In this document: in pieces, positions 1 to 8,473 of the stretch | Layout of the letters: each line of letters starts with the position of its first letter | Position numbering within the stretch: position 1 is the stretch's first letter | Origin: Rhodococcus sp. KRD197 | Lineage (GTDB): Bacteria; Actinomycetota; Actinomycetes; Mycobacteriales; Mycobacteriaceae | Assembly (NCBI RefSeq): GCF_017168235.1 | Contig: NZ_JABFAO010000015.1 | Coordinates: 152,823-216,822 of the forward strand | Direction: 5' to 3' | DNA: 64,000 bases | Made by a program: the position numbers and the translations under genes | Notes under the pieces: generated by a model | Told to the model about the DNA's origin: nothing | Databases searched by the model: none | The model's input: the letters and a program-made list of their open reading frames with translations, nothing else

Positions 1-88
1 AAGCGTCGCGCGCGAGCACGCCGAGTATCCCCGCGACACACACGTCGGTGTCCATGGCAACACCCTCGAAATCCCCCGATTCGAACAT
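1..88 (-). CDS. N-terminal fragment of an unrecognised protein, cut by the window edge
   Basis: Reading leftward from an ATG at 88, the frame is open for 29 codons to the window edge. The peptide begins MFESGDFEGVAMDTDVCVAG; a second ATG at 55 is an alternative start. I see no Shine-Dalgarno sequence. A TACACT hexamer ends exactly 7 bases before the ATG, the spacing also found before several better-supported genes in this window, which suggests a leaderless transcript. The product cannot be named from 29 residues, and the frame could be fortuitous. Confidence 0.35.
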   Translation of the reverse strand, partial: MFESGDFEGVAMDTDVCVAGILGVLARDA

Positions 89-95
89 ACTTGCG

Positions 96-101
96 AGTGT
101 A
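96..101 (-). promoter_or_regulatory. Candidate -10 element (TACACT) for a leaderless transcript
   Basis: TACACT on the minus strand, 7 bases upstream of the ATG at 88. No clear -35 hexamer is visible. Confidence 0.3.
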
Positions 102-195
102 AGCGATGGGTCCGACACGTTTCCCGATCCCGAACGAGAGGCGGAATACCCACTGCGCCTTGCACCAACCGCCAAAGGCCATCAGCCCGAAGCAC

Positions 196-813
196 TCACA
201 AGCGCGCGAGCAGGTAGGCCTGCTGTTGACGTTCACCACCGGAGGGTTCGCGAATCACCTGAACCTCCACCGCGAAGCCTGCATCGTTCAGCTTCTCGGC
301 GATCCTTGATGGCCGCAATCTGTAGGCGTCGTAACTGACCCTGTGCCCGTACACATCCCGGAGCCGCACCCGCTCGTCGCCGATCTGAAAGGCAAGCAAC
401 AGCGATCCGCCTGGCCGCAACAGGCGAGCGAATTCCTCGAACACGATCGGCAATTGTTCGGGCGGCGTGTGGATGATCGAATACCAGGCAACGATTCCAT
501 CGAATCGTCCCGCAGAAATGGGAATGTCGAGAAGAGAGCCGACCACGAACTGCGATTGCGGACACGCAGTCGATGCGAGGCGGATCATCTCGGGCGATAG
601 ATCGATTCCTGTCACCGCCAACCCGAGACCATCAAGATGCTCGGCGACGCGCCCCGATCCGCAGCCGGCGTCGAGCACGGCTCCGTCCCCGCCCGAGGTG
701 ACCAGTTCCGTGAATATCGCCAGCATCCCACGGTCGAGCGGCTTGTCCCCGAGGTCCGAGGCAACGAGTTCGGTGTAGCTTTTCGCCACGGTGTCGTACG
801 CCGCCCTCGTCAT
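196..813 (-). CDS. Class I SAM-dependent methyltransferase
   Basis: This 205-residue protein begins MTRAAYDTVAKSYTELV. It contains the SAM-binding motif I VLDAGCGSGRVAEHL at about residues 47-61, an acidic motif II region (VTGIDLSPEMI), and the later strand LLRPGGSLLLAFQ typical of the Methyltransf_11/25 families. The open frame extends upstream to 1116, but that part is Arg/Ser/Pro-rich shadow of the neighbouring gene, so the ATG at 813 is chosen. It follows the MocA-like gene by 43 bases on the same strand and may share its transcript. The substrate cannot be inferred. Confidence 0.8.
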   Translation of the reverse strand: MTRAAYDTVAKSYTELVASDLGDKPLDRGMLAIFTELVTSGGDGAVLDAGCGSGRVAEHLDGLGLAVTGIDLSPEMIRLASTACPQSQFVVGSLLDIPISAGRFDGIVAWYSIIHTPPEQLPIVFEEFARLLRPGGSLLLAFQIGDERVRLRDVYGHRVSYDAYRLRPSRIAEKLNDAGFAVEVQVIREPSGGERQQQAYLLARL

Positions 814-856
814 TGCCTGGTGATTGCGCGTCGAGGCGTCCCTGGAGGGACGCCGA

Positions 857-1396
857 TCAGCGGAAGTCACGGTCGACCCCGGTTGCCCACCGGGAACATT
901 CGACGAGTGCGACGTCGGATCTCGCAGCCAGGAACGCGCGCGCACCCGAATCTCCCGTCGAGGTGGCGAGAATCTCCGCCCAGTGTTCGCGTCCGAACAC
1001 CACCGGATGCCCCGGCTCGGCGGCGAACACCGCCCGGGCCAGGTGCGAGGGCTCCGAGCGCGCGGCGCCGAGCACCGCGCGTACCACCTGCGGTCCCACG
1101 TCGGGGGTATCGACAACGTGGACGACGGCGAACTCGGCCTCGCCCGCTGCGGACAACCCCGCCTTCAGCGATGCGCTCAGTCCCGAAGCCCAATCCGGTG
1201 CGTGGACGGCGCGGGCGCCTTCGGGCATCGGTGCGTCGGCGGCACCGAGAACCACCAGGACACTGGAGCAACCGCCACCGAGGAGAGCACTGACGGCCGT
1301 GTCGAGCCAGCCACCGTCCGCGGCGAGCACCTTGGGCGAGCCGAATCGACGACCCTCCCCTGCTGCGAGAACAATTCCAACCGCGACTTCTGACAC
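857..1396 (-). CDS. MobA/MocA-like molybdenum cofactor nucleotidyltransferase
   Basis: A 179-residue NTP_transf_3 protein. The nucleotide-binding signature LAAGEGRRFGSPK lies near residues 9-21, and a VHVVDTPDVGP segment follows in the usual place for the metal-binding Asp. MocA enzymes cytidylylate molybdopterin to MCD for xanthine-dehydrogenase-family enzymes, and this gene lies in the same island as a xanthine dehydrogenase (7664-11166). That supports a cofactor-maturation role, though family members with other NTP substrates cannot be excluded. The GTG at 1396 is preferred because GGAAGG lies 6 bases upstream; an ATG at 1411 is the alternative. It is divergent from the permease gene. Confidence 0.75.
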   Translation of the reverse strand: MSEVAVGIVLAAGEGRRFGSPKVLAADGGWLDTAVSALLGGGCSSVLVVLGAADAPMPEGARAVHAPDWASGLSASLKAGLSAAGEAEFAVVHVVDTPDVGPQVVRAVLGAARSEPSHLARAVFAAEPGHPVVFGREHWAEILATSTGDSGARAFLAARSDVALVECSRWATGVDRDFR

Positions 1397-1560
1397 CCAG
1401 CAACCTTCCATTTGGATCTTCGTACAACACGCGGCTCGTGACTGCCTCGAATATTGTGCGCGCTCGACTCGCGGCAACCGCCCCGATACCGGATTCTGAT
1501 AGCACTTCTCCTGCAGCGTGGCAGGAATTCATGCCCTGCTTGCTACCGCGAGGTGTCCAC

Positions 1561-3465
1561 ATGTCCGTTCTACCCACCAAGCGTCGCCGTGTTCACCCCG
1601 TCGACGAGGTCCTGCCTGTTCCCAAGCTGGCCGCGTACGGCTTCCAACACGTCGTCGCATTCTACGCCGGTGCCGTGTTGGTGCCCATCATCATCGGCAG
1701 CGCGATCGGACTGACCAACGAGCAGCTCATCCATCTGATCAACGCCGACCTGTTCACCTGCGGTATCGCCTCGATCATTCAGTCGGTCGGCTTCTGGAAG
1801 GTGGGTGTGCGCCTACCGCTGCTTCAAGGTGTGACCTTCGCGGGCGTTTCGCCGGTGATCGCAATCGCGATGGCCAACGGCGGCGGCACAGAGGGACTGC
1901 TGTACGTCTACGGTGCAGTCATCGTGGCCGGCCTCTTCACGTTCTTCATGGCACCGTACTTCAGCAAGCTGCTGAGATTCTTCCCACCGGTCGTCACCGG
2001 AACCGTCATCACCATCATCGGCGTCGCACTGCTTCCCGTAGCCGTCAACGACGCAGTGACCAATCCGGCTACCCACGAACAGGATCCGACGAACGGACGG
2101 TGGATGGCGTATGCCATCGGCACGTTGCTGATCATCGTGCTTATTCAACGGTTCTTCAAGGGATTCATGGCGACGATCGCGGTGCTGCTCGGCCTGGTGA
2201 TCGGCAGTGCCGTCGCGTTCTTGCTGGGAGACATGAACTTCGACGGCACCAGCGAGGCATCGTGGGTGGGCTTCACCCAGCCGTTCCTGTTCGGCGTCCC
2301 TCAATTCAGCCTGGTGGCCATCATTTCGATGATTGTCGTCATGCTCATCATCGCCGTCGAAACCACCGGCAGCGTCTATGCCACCGGCGAAATCGTCGGC
2401 AAGCGCATCAAGAAGGAGGACATCGCGGCGACGCTGCGGGCCGACGGCATCGCGACCACGATCGGTGGCACGTTCAACTCGTTCCCGTACACGGCGTTCT
2501 CGGAGAACGTCGGGCTCGTACGTCTGACCGGGGTTCGAAGCCGATGGGTCGTCGCCACGGCCGGGCTGTTCATGATTCTCCTCGGCCTGCTACCCAAGAC
2601 CGCGGCTGTGGTGGCTTCCATTCCGCCGCCGGTGCTCGGCGGCGCCGCTCTCGCGCTGTTCGCAACGGTCGCAGTGGTCGGCATCCAAACTTTGTCCAAA
2701 GTGGATTTCACGGACCACCGCAATCTCATCATCGTCGCGACGAGCCTGGGTCTGGCCATGTTGGTCACGATTCAGCCGACGGTCTCGCAAGGCGTGCCTG
2801 CGTGGTTGGAGATGCTCTTCGGTAGTGGCATCGTGCTGGGGGCAGTCAGCGCGATCGTCCTCAACGTGCTGTTCTTCCATGTCGGAGGTCGCGGCAGGAC
2901 CGTCGCCGGCGGGCCGGGTAAGGGCATCACTCTCGAACAGGTCAATGCGATGTCCCCGGAGGAGTTCGCGTCGACCTTCGGTGGCCTCGTGCAGGGCACA
3001 CCCTGGGTTGTCGAGCGTGCCTACGAGCAGCGTCCTTTCGCCGACGCGCACGGCCTTCGGGAAGCTTTCCAGGCAGCACTGTTGGCCGGCACCACGGAGG
3101 AACAGCTGGAACTGATCAACAACTATCCCGACCTCGGCAGCGAGGACGCGACGGGCACACTGAATGCGGCGGACCACACCGGCCTGTCCAATCTAGAGGA
3201 GGACGAGCACGAGAACATCGTCGAGTTGGCCAGCGAGTATCGCGAGCACTTCGGTTTCCCGCTGGTCATCTGCGCGCGCGAGACAGAGCGCTACGATCGC
3301 GTTCTCGCGAACGGCTGGTCGCGGATCGAGAACGCGACAGCTACCGAGCGTTCCTTTGCGATGATCGAGATCGCCAAGATCGCCAACTACCGTTTCGACG
3401 ATCTCGTCGCCGACGCCAACCCGATCGCGTCCGCCCGTTTCGGTCGGCTCGCCGAGCACAGATAG
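1561..3465 (+). CDS. NCS2-family xanthine/urate permease fused to an OHCU-decarboxylase-like domain
   Basis: A 634-residue protein. Residues 1 to about 450 are a nucleobase:cation symporter-2 (xanthine/uracil permease) core, with KLAAYGFQHVVAFYAGAVLVP at its start and many hydrophobic helices. Motifs include ETTGSVYATGEIVGK and GGTFNSFPYTAFSENVGLV, the latter typical of xanthine/urate carriers. From about residue 454 the sequence resembles UraD (2-oxo-4-hydroxy-4-carboxy-5-ureidoimidazoline decarboxylase): LEQVNAMSPEEFASTFGGL, then EHFGFPLVICARE. The catalytic HPRIG/HPDLG motif reads YPDLG (Tyr522), and the Glu of the SxxEQ motif is Ala, so decarboxylase activity looks lost. ATG 1561 has a GAGGTG upstream; the open frame reaches back to 1438. 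A genuine uraD gene follows after 10 bases. Confidence 0.88.
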   Translation: MSVLPTKRRRVHPVDEVLPVPKLAAYGFQHVVAFYAGAVLVPIIIGSAIGLTNEQLIHLINADLFTCGIASIIQSVGFWKVGVRLPLLQGVTFAGVSPVIAIAMANGGGTEGLLYVYGAVIVAGLFTFFMAPYFSKLLRFFPPVVTGTVITIIGVALLPVAVNDAVTNPATHEQDPTNGRWMAYAIGTLLIIVLIQRFFKGFMATIAVLLGLVIGSAVAFLLGDMNFDGTSEASWVGFTQPFLFGVPQFSLVAIISMIVVMLIIAVETTGSVYATGEIVGKRIKKEDIAATLRADGIATTIGGTFNSFPYTAFSENVGLVRLTGVRSRWVVATAGLFMILLGLLPKTAAVVASIPPPVLGGAALALFATVAVVGIQTLSKVDFTDHRNLIIVATSLGLAMLVTIQPTVSQGVPAWLEMLFGSGIVLGAVSAIVLNVLFFHVGGRGRTVAGGPGKGITLEQVNAMSPEEFASTFGGLVQGTPWVVERAYEQRPFADAHGLREAFQAALLAGTTEEQLELINNYPDLGSEDATGTLNAADHTGLSNLEEDEHENIVELASEYREHFGFPLVICARETERYDRVLANGWSRIENATATERSFAMIEIAKIANYRFDDLVADANPIASARFGRLAEHR

Positions 3466-3475
3466 AGAGACTGCC

Positions 3476-3979
3476 GTGCTACACGAATGGATCGGCCTCG
3501 AGGGGTTCAACAGACTCTCGGACAGGCAGGCGATGCATGCGCTTTTCGAGTGCTGCTCGTCGTCGATCTGGGCGCGCCGCGTCGCTGGATCGCGTCCGTT
3601 CACCACTCGGGATCAGCTCCTCGACCGGGCCGAACGGGTGCTCGCCGAGCTGCCGGAGGCCGAGATAGATCGGGCACTCGACGGTCATCCACGGATCGGC
3701 GGCACAGCAGACAATGCCTCCTCCCAACGCGAGCAGGCAGCCGTGCAGCGCGCCGGATCGGACCTACTGACCGAGCTCGCCGCGGCGAACCGGAAATACG
3801 AGGATCAATTCGGCCACGTATATCTGGTGTGCGCCACGGGCAGATCAGCCGAAGAGTTGCTCGCTATCCTCGAAGAAAGGTTGGGCAACGATCCGGAAAC
3901 CGAGCGACGGGTGCTGCGTGTGGAATTGGCGAAGATCAACAGAATTCGGCTGAATCGACTGTTGGGGCCGGAGGAATGA
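3476..3979 (+). CDS. uraD: OHCU decarboxylase (uricolysis, step 3)
   Basis: A 167-residue protein that decarboxylates 2-oxo-4-hydroxy-4-carboxy-5-ureidoimidazoline to S-allantoin, in the cytoplasm. The active-site motif HPRIGG (His71) and SSQREQ (Glu86) are intact, followed by ANRKYEDQFGHVYLVCATGRS and the C-terminal RVLRVELAKINRIRLNRL helix of the family. It starts with GTG at 3476, preceded by AGAGAG. Its stop overlaps the uraH ATG (ATGA), so uraD, uraH and uricase form one translationally coupled operon, probably with the permease gene upstream. Confidence 0.93.
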   Translation: MLHEWIGLEGFNRLSDRQAMHALFECCSSSIWARRVAGSRPFTTRDQLLDRAERVLAELPEAEIDRALDGHPRIGGTADNASSQREQAAVQRAGSDLLTELAAANRKYEDQFGHVYLVCATGRSAEELLAILEERLGNDPETERRVLRVELAKINRIRLNRLLGPEE

Positions 3980-4302
3980 GCGGGCTCAGCACCCACGTGC
4001 TCGATGCAATGAACGGCACACCTGCCGCCGGGATCGCGGTGTCCTTGTTCGGCACCGGCGCGGAAGCCTTGACCACGACGACAACCGATGTGGACGGAAG
4101 GGTGCCCGAGCTGGCGCCGGGTCCACTCGAACCCGGGGTATACCGGCTCTCCTTCGACACCGGCAGCTACTTCGCACAACTCGACGTGCCCACGTTCTAT
4201 CCGGAAGTGTCCATATCGTTCACCGTGACCAGTACCGACGCCCACTACCACGTCCCATTGCTGTTGTCGCCGTACGCCTATTCGACCTATCGCGGGAGTT
4301 GA
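3976..4302 (+). CDS. uraH: 5-hydroxyisourate hydrolase (transthyretin-like)
   Basis: A 108-residue transthyretin-related protein that opens 5-hydroxyisourate, the unstable product of uricase, to OHCU. The N-terminal LSTHVLDAMNGTPAAGI and the C-terminal tetrapeptide YRGS are the diagnostic family signatures; HYHVPLLLSPYAYSTYRGS ends the protein. The length matches the family. It overlaps uraD by 4 bases and is separated from uricase by 1 base, so the three uricolysis enzymes should be made together. Confidence 0.95.
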   Translation: MSGLSTHVLDAMNGTPAAGIAVSLFGTGAEALTTTTTDVDGRVPELAPGPLEPGVYRLSFDTGSYFAQLDVPTFYPEVSISFTVTSTDAHYHVPLLLSPYAYSTYRGS

Positions 4303-4303
4303 C

Positions 4304-5221
4304 ATGACTGATCTGACCGGAAAGATCGTCCTCGGGGCGAACCAGTACGGGAAAGCGGAGAACCGGGTGGTGCGAATCTACCGGGACACGCCACGGCACG
4401 AGATTCACGACATCAACGTATCGAGCGCGCTCCGCGGCGACTTCTCCCCCGCCCACCTCGTCGGCGATCAGTCGAACGTGCTACCCACCGACACTCAGAA
4501 GCAGACCGCGTACACGTATGCGAAGTCCAAGGGCCTGCTGCACATCGAGAGCTACGGTCTCGACCTCGCCCGGCACTACGTCGACGATGTCGACCCGGTC
4601 GAAGCAGCACGCATCGAGCTGGAGGAGTACGCCTGGCAGCGGGTGGTCATCGACGGCGCAGAGCACGATCACACCTGGACGCGCAAGGGCGAAGAGATCA
4701 GAACGTCGGCCGTCACCGTCGAGGGCTCGGGCGAGGACCGAAAGACTTCGGTGATCAGCGGCTTCAAGGAATTGATCATCCTCAAGTCGACCGGTTCCGA
4801 GTTTTCCGGCTTCCTCGAGGACGAGCTGACCGTGTTGGAGCCGACGCACGACCGCGTCATGGCGACATCACTGACCGCGCAGTGGCGCTACACCCACACC
4901 GATATCGATTGGGACGCTGTGTATGCCGGAGTGAAGGCCGCGATGATCGAACGCTTCGCCAATCTTCAGTCGCTCGCACTACAACAGACGCTGTATGCGA
5001 TGGGTGCGGCTGTGCTCGAGAAGTACCCGTACATCGCCGAGATCCGGATGTCGGCGCCGAACAAACACCATTTCCTCTACGACACCGGTCGCTTCGGCGT
5101 CGAGAATCGAAACGAGGTGTTCAACGCCGACGACCGTCCGTACGGTCTCATCCAGGCAACCGTCGAGCGCGAGGACGCTCCTGAAGCGGGCAGCGCCTGG
5201 CGGACCTTCCAGAGCATGTGA
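4304..5221 (+). CDS. Urate oxidase (uricase)
   Basis: A 305-residue cofactorless urate oxidase converting urate, O2 and water to 5-hydroxyisourate and H2O2. Visible family motifs are the N-terminal LGANQYGKAENRVVRIYRD with Lys17, NVLPTDTQKQT with Thr62-Asp63, and PNKHHFLYD containing the catalytic His. The C-terminal NEVFNADDRPYGLIQATVER is also typical. The length is usual for the family. This is the last gene of the coupled uraD-uraH-uricase set; a short gap then separates it from a convergent DUF2461 gene. Confidence 0.95.
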   Translation: MTDLTGKIVLGANQYGKAENRVVRIYRDTPRHEIHDINVSSALRGDFSPAHLVGDQSNVLPTDTQKQTAYTYAKSKGLLHIESYGLDLARHYVDDVDPVEAARIELEEYAWQRVVIDGAEHDHTWTRKGEEIRTSAVTVEGSGEDRKTSVISGFKELIILKSTGSEFSGFLEDELTVLEPTHDRVMATSLTAQWRYTHTDIDWDAVYAGVKAAMIERFANLQSLALQQTLYAMGAAVLEKYPYIAEIRMSAPNKHHFLYDTGRFGVENRNEVFNADDRPYGLIQATVEREDAPEAGSAWRTFQSM

Positions 5222-5272
5222 GCGGAAATACGTGCCCCACTATGCATTTTCGCGCACATGCGGCGGAGCCGC

Positions 5273-5902
5273 CTAACGCAGGATCTGCTCCGCCCATTCC
5301 ACCAACGGTGTCATCTTTCGCCACGAATCCCTGACCTGCACAGCCGCTTTCGGAGTCTCGAGCCATCCGGGTGAACCGAAGTGCTTGCTGACGGTCAGCG
5401 TCTTGTGGCGCAGCAGGGTGATGCGCGGATGGTCGGCGTCGTAGCCGCGCGGTTTGGTCTTGAGCTGGTCGCCTCCCAGCGCGAACCCAGCCTTTTCCAT
5501 CACCGCGACGATGCCTTCCAGTTCGGTTCCGCGAACCTGGTTGTCGACGGCCTCGCGAAATCGAGCGACACCCTCGGCACTGGCGCCGTAGAAACCCCCG
5601 GCGACGAACAGCCCGGCCGGGTCGATCTGCACGTAGTAGCCGAGACTGGGGCCTCGTGCGATGAACGCGCCCTGGTGGGCCTTGTAGGGGGTCTTGTCCT
5701 TGGAGAAACGCACATCGCGATACGGCCGGAACAGCTTGGCTTCACCGAACTCCGGCTCGAGCTCGGCGACCAATGCCTTCATCGGCGCCTTGACCTCCTG
5801 CTCGTACACCTCCTTGTGGGCGTTCCACCACACCTTGCTGTTGTCCGCTTCGAGGTCCTCGTAGAAATCGAGTGCAGCGAACGGTATTCCCGTGAAAGCC
5901 AT
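5273..5902 (-). CDS. DUF2461 / TIGR02453 family protein
   Basis: A 209-residue protein of the DUF2461 family, recognised by the start FTGIPFAALDFYEDLEADN, NKVWWNAHK-type region, RPYRDVRFSKDKTPYKAHQG and the end LVEWAEQIL. The biochemical role of the family is not established to my knowledge. It is convergent with the uricase gene and upstream of pucR on the same strand. No Shine-Dalgarno is evident. A TAGAAT hexamer sits 6 bases before the ATG, suggesting a leaderless message independent of the purine genes. Confidence 0.85.
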   Translation of the reverse strand: MAFTGIPFAALDFYEDLEADNSKVWWNAHKEVYEQEVKAPMKALVAELEPEFGEAKLFRPYRDVRFSKDKTPYKAHQGAFIARGPSLGYYVQIDPAGLFVAGGFYGASAEGVARFREAVDNQVRGTELEGIVAVMEKAGFALGGDQLKTKPRGYDADHPRITLLRHKTLTVSKHFGSPGWLETPKAAVQVRDSWRKMTPLVEWAEQILR

Positions 5903-5908
5903 GCTGCA

Positions 5909-5914
5909 ATTCTA
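5909..5914 (-). promoter_or_regulatory. Candidate -10 element (TAGAAT) for leaderless DUF2461 transcript
   Basis: TAGAAT on the minus strand with 6 bases to the ATG at 5902. It overlaps the last codon region of pucR. Confidence 0.4.
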
Positions 5915-7522
5915 AGTCGCCTGGTCTCTAGGCTCCCTGGTCGACGCCCCCACCGACCTCAGCGCGAGGTACACATCGAGTCGGTCGGTAGTGGACCCGA
6001 GATCGCGACCCAGGAGCTCCTCGACCCGCTTGATGCGATAGCGAACGGTGTTGAGGTGCACGTGCAGCACCTCGGCGGTCTTGTTCCACGACCCGCCCTG
6101 AGCGAGGAACTCCTCCAACGTAGACAACAGAACCGAATCGACGTCGTATTCGAGAACCGGACCCAGGACACGTTCTGCATACTGGCGCCGAACTCTGTCG
6201 GGGAGAATCGAGACCAGTGACACCGCCGAGTCCAGGTCGCCGGCCGTCACGATCGCCACCTGCCGATCGCTGGCTCTGGCCACGTCGAATGCGTGCCGCG
6301 CAGCATCGACGGCACCTTCGAGAGCAGCACCGGTGACCTCGGAGCTGACCCCGACCACCAACCGGCTACGCCCGATACCCGGAGCCAGGCGTCGCAACCG
6401 CGTACGAAGAACCGGCACGATGTCGACGTCCCTCGTGCCCACGATCCCAACGATGTCTCCCCTGCTCCCACCGCCAACGCAACCGCCACCGAACGAGGTG
6501 AGCGTATCCAGCAGGAGCGTCCTGAGCAGCTCGTTCGCATCGCTGCGCCCCACGAAGGCCGCACTGATCACAACCAGCGGACTATCCGGATCCACCCCGG
6601 CCTGACGAAGACGAACGAACGTTTCCCTACCAAACCCCTGCAGCCCGTTTCGCTCGCTGCCACCCTCGAGGAGGCGCACGGCCTGATCGGCGATCTCGCG
6701 GCGGACCAGCCTGCCCTCTTCCCTGCGCGCTCGGTCCAGCGCGGCAATCGCGGCGAGCTGACCGAAGGCGTCGGTGATCGCCGGGGCGAACGTGGCGAAG
6801 TCGCCCGCCACCGCCAGGAACCACCGCGTGGCGCGCATGGACAACGATGCCCCGACGCCGAAGATGCTGAATGTGCGCGCCCGGCCCCCGGCCCGCTCGT
6901 CGCGCAAGGTCACGGTAGCGGGCAGGCTTTCGGCCGAGAGCGCGCGATGAGTCAGCGCGTCGACATCCGAATCGGACAGCGGTGTCGCCTCGATCACCAG
7001 TCGGCGCCCCGTGGCGGTGAAAATCAAACACTGCATGCCGGTTTCGCGCGTGGTGTGCAGCGCGAGCTCGTCGAGGGCACGTCCCTCGGCCACTGCTGCG
7101 AGCAGTTGCCGCTGACGCATCAAGGATGCGTTCAACGTCGCGATCCGGTCGCCCGCCACCCTGCCGACCAGAAACTCCGTGACGTCGCCGAAGGAGACTG
7201 AATCCGGGACCGCCAGCAGCGGCAGCCCGTATCGCTCGCACGCCTCGACGAGATCGTCGGGAATATGGCCGAGCAATCCCTCACCCGCCGCCAGGGCCGC
7301 AGCCCCGGAGTCGAACACGGCGCGAGCGAACCTCTCGGAATCGGCGGCCGAACGACGCCACACCAGCCCTGTGATGACGAGTTCACCGCCCGCGATGTAT
7401 CGCGACGGGTCGGGAAGATCGGTCGTGAACGTCCATCGCACAGTACGTTCGAGGGCTTCGGTATCGGTGGTGAGCATCCGGATACCGAAGTGAGCTACCT
7501 CGAGCAAGTCCTTGACCTGCAC
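5912..7522 (-). CDS. pucR: PucR-family transcriptional regulator of purine catabolism
   Basis: A 536-residue PucR protein. The N-terminal PucR domain starts VQVKDLLEVAHFGIRMLTTD and carries GGELVITGLVWRRSA; a GGDEF-like/CdaR middle region follows, and the C-terminal HTH_30 domain reads NKTAEVLHVHLNTVRYRIKR. Family members sense purine intermediates and control xanthine dehydrogenase and uricase genes. The GTG at 7522, with GGGG just upstream, is chosen; the frame stays open to 8428, but that part overlaps the xanthine dehydrogenase gene and reads as an Arg-rich shadow. It is divergent from xdh, so the 141-base gap between them is the obvious control region. Confidence 0.9.
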   Translation of the reverse strand: MQVKDLLEVAHFGIRMLTTDTEALERTVRWTFTTDLPDPSRYIAGGELVITGLVWRRSAADSERFARAVFDSGAAALAAGEGLLGHIPDDLVEACERYGLPLLAVPDSVSFGDVTEFLVGRVAGDRIATLNASLMRQRQLLAAVAEGRALDELALHTTRETGMQCLIFTATGRRLVIEATPLSDSDVDALTHRALSAESLPATVTLRDERAGGRARTFSIFGVGASLSMRATRWFLAVAGDFATFAPAITDAFGQLAAIAALDRARREEGRLVRREIADQAVRLLEGGSERNGLQGFGRETFVRLRQAGVDPDSPLVVISAAFVGRSDANELLRTLLLDTLTSFGGGCVGGGSRGDIVGIVGTRDVDIVPVLRTRLRRLAPGIGRSRLVVGVSSEVTGAALEGAVDAARHAFDVARASDRQVAIVTAGDLDSAVSLVSILPDRVRRQYAERVLGPVLEYDVDSVLLSTLEEFLAQGGSWNKTAEVLHVHLNTVRYRIKRVEELLGRDLGSTTDRLDVYLALRSVGASTREPRDQAT

Positions 7523-7540
7523 ATTTCCCCCTGAACCGGA

Positions 7541-7567
7541 CGGTTTTGTATGAACGGACAATAACCG
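7541..7567. promoter_or_regulatory. Imperfect inverted repeat between pucR and xanthine dehydrogenase
   Basis: CGGTTTTGT and ACAATAACCG are inverted copies with one mismatch or insertion, separated by 8 bases, in the divergent promoter region. PucR or another regulator is a plausible ligand, but nothing in the sequence proves it. Confidence 0.35.
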
Positions 7568-7663
7568 CGCGGTGTTTCGGTCGGGTTTCCGTCGTATCGC
7601 GTCACAACACCTCCGGCGTAACAGATGTTCACTAGAGTTTCGATACAGCGAAGGAGGTGCGAG

Positions 7664-8473
7664 ATGGACCTCGGAACGATAGAAGACGTGGTTGTCCCAG
7701 GCGACAGATCCGGGCTGCCCGAGGGGCGATCGGACACGGCCGTCCTCGCCGGCGGAACGTGGTTGTTCTCGCAGAAGCAGGATCATCTGCGGACTCTGGT
7801 CGACATCACGGCGCTGGGCTGGGAACCGCTCGTCGAGGACGAGACGGGACTCGACATCGCAGCCACCTGCACCATCGAGCACCTTGCGCTGGCCCGGTTC
7901 GACCGATGGCCGGCGACGGTGCTGTTTCACCAATGCGCCACAGCCCTGCTCGCCTCGTTCAAGATATGGAAGATCGCCACCGTCGGTGGCAACATCTGCA
8001 CAGCCCTGCCCGCGGGCGCGATGATTTCGCTGACGACGGCCATGGACGGCGTCGCGCTGGTGTGGTCTCCCGACGGCGGCGACTATCGCGTCCCGGTAGC
8101 GGATCTGGTGACCGGGCCACACGCGCACTCGCTGCGCGAAGGCGATATCGTTCGAAGCATCCATCTGCCGGAACGAGCTCTGCAGGCGCGGACTGCTTTT
8201 CGGAAACTCGCACTCTCCCCGCTCGGACGATCGGCAGCGGTGATCATCGGGCGGGTCGACCTCGATGGATCGTTCGTGCTGTCGGTCACCGCGTCGACGG
8301 TGCGGCCCTACGTCCTGCGCTTTCCGACGCTTCCCACGGATGCGGCCCTGGGCCGCGAGCTCGCCATGCAGATTCCGGACTCGGCGTGGTACGACGACCC
8401 GCACGGCGCCCCCGACTGGCGACGGCACATCAGTGAGAGCTCGGCCCGCGAGATCGTCGAGGAGTTGAGATGA
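7664..8473 (+). CDS. Xanthine dehydrogenase, FAD-binding subunit
   Basis: A 269-residue FAD_binding_5/CO_deh_flav_C protein. [14 protein letters not shown] (near residue 26) and [18 protein letters not shown] (near residue 108) are the two FAD-contacting segments of xanthine dehydrogenase/CO dehydrogenase medium subunits. It should pass electrons from the iron-sulphur clusters to NAD+ or another acceptor. AAGGAGG lies 7 bases before ATG 7664; the longer frame from 7625 has no such site. The stop overlaps the start of the catalytic subunit (ATGA). Confidence 0.9.
   Translation: MDLGTIEDVVVPGDRSGLPEGRSDTAVLAGGTWLFSQKQDHLRTLVDITALGWEPLVEDETGLDIAATCTIEHLALARFDRWPATVLFHQCATALLASFKIWKIATVGGNICTALPAGAMISLTTAMDGVALVWSPDGGDYRVPVADLVTGPHAHSLREGDIVRSIHLPERALQARTAFRKLALSPLGRSAAVIIGRVDLDGSFVLSVTASTVRPYVLRFPTLPTDAALGRELAMQIPDSAWYDDPHGAPDWRRHISESSAREIVEELR

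Noticed and set aside
1438-1560. Longer N-terminus of the permease
   Set aside because: The residues before ATG 1561 do not resemble a carrier N-terminus, and ATG 1561 has a ribosome-binding site.
5262-5273. GGCGGAGCCGCC as a terminator between uricase and DUF2461
   Set aside because: The stem is only 4-5 bases, has a very short loop and overlaps coding sequence; too weak to call.
7523-8428. N-terminal extension of pucR
   Set aside because: It would overlap the xanthine dehydrogenase FAD gene, which has a strong Shine-Dalgarno; the added residues are Arg-rich shadow. The PucR domain starts at GTG 7522.
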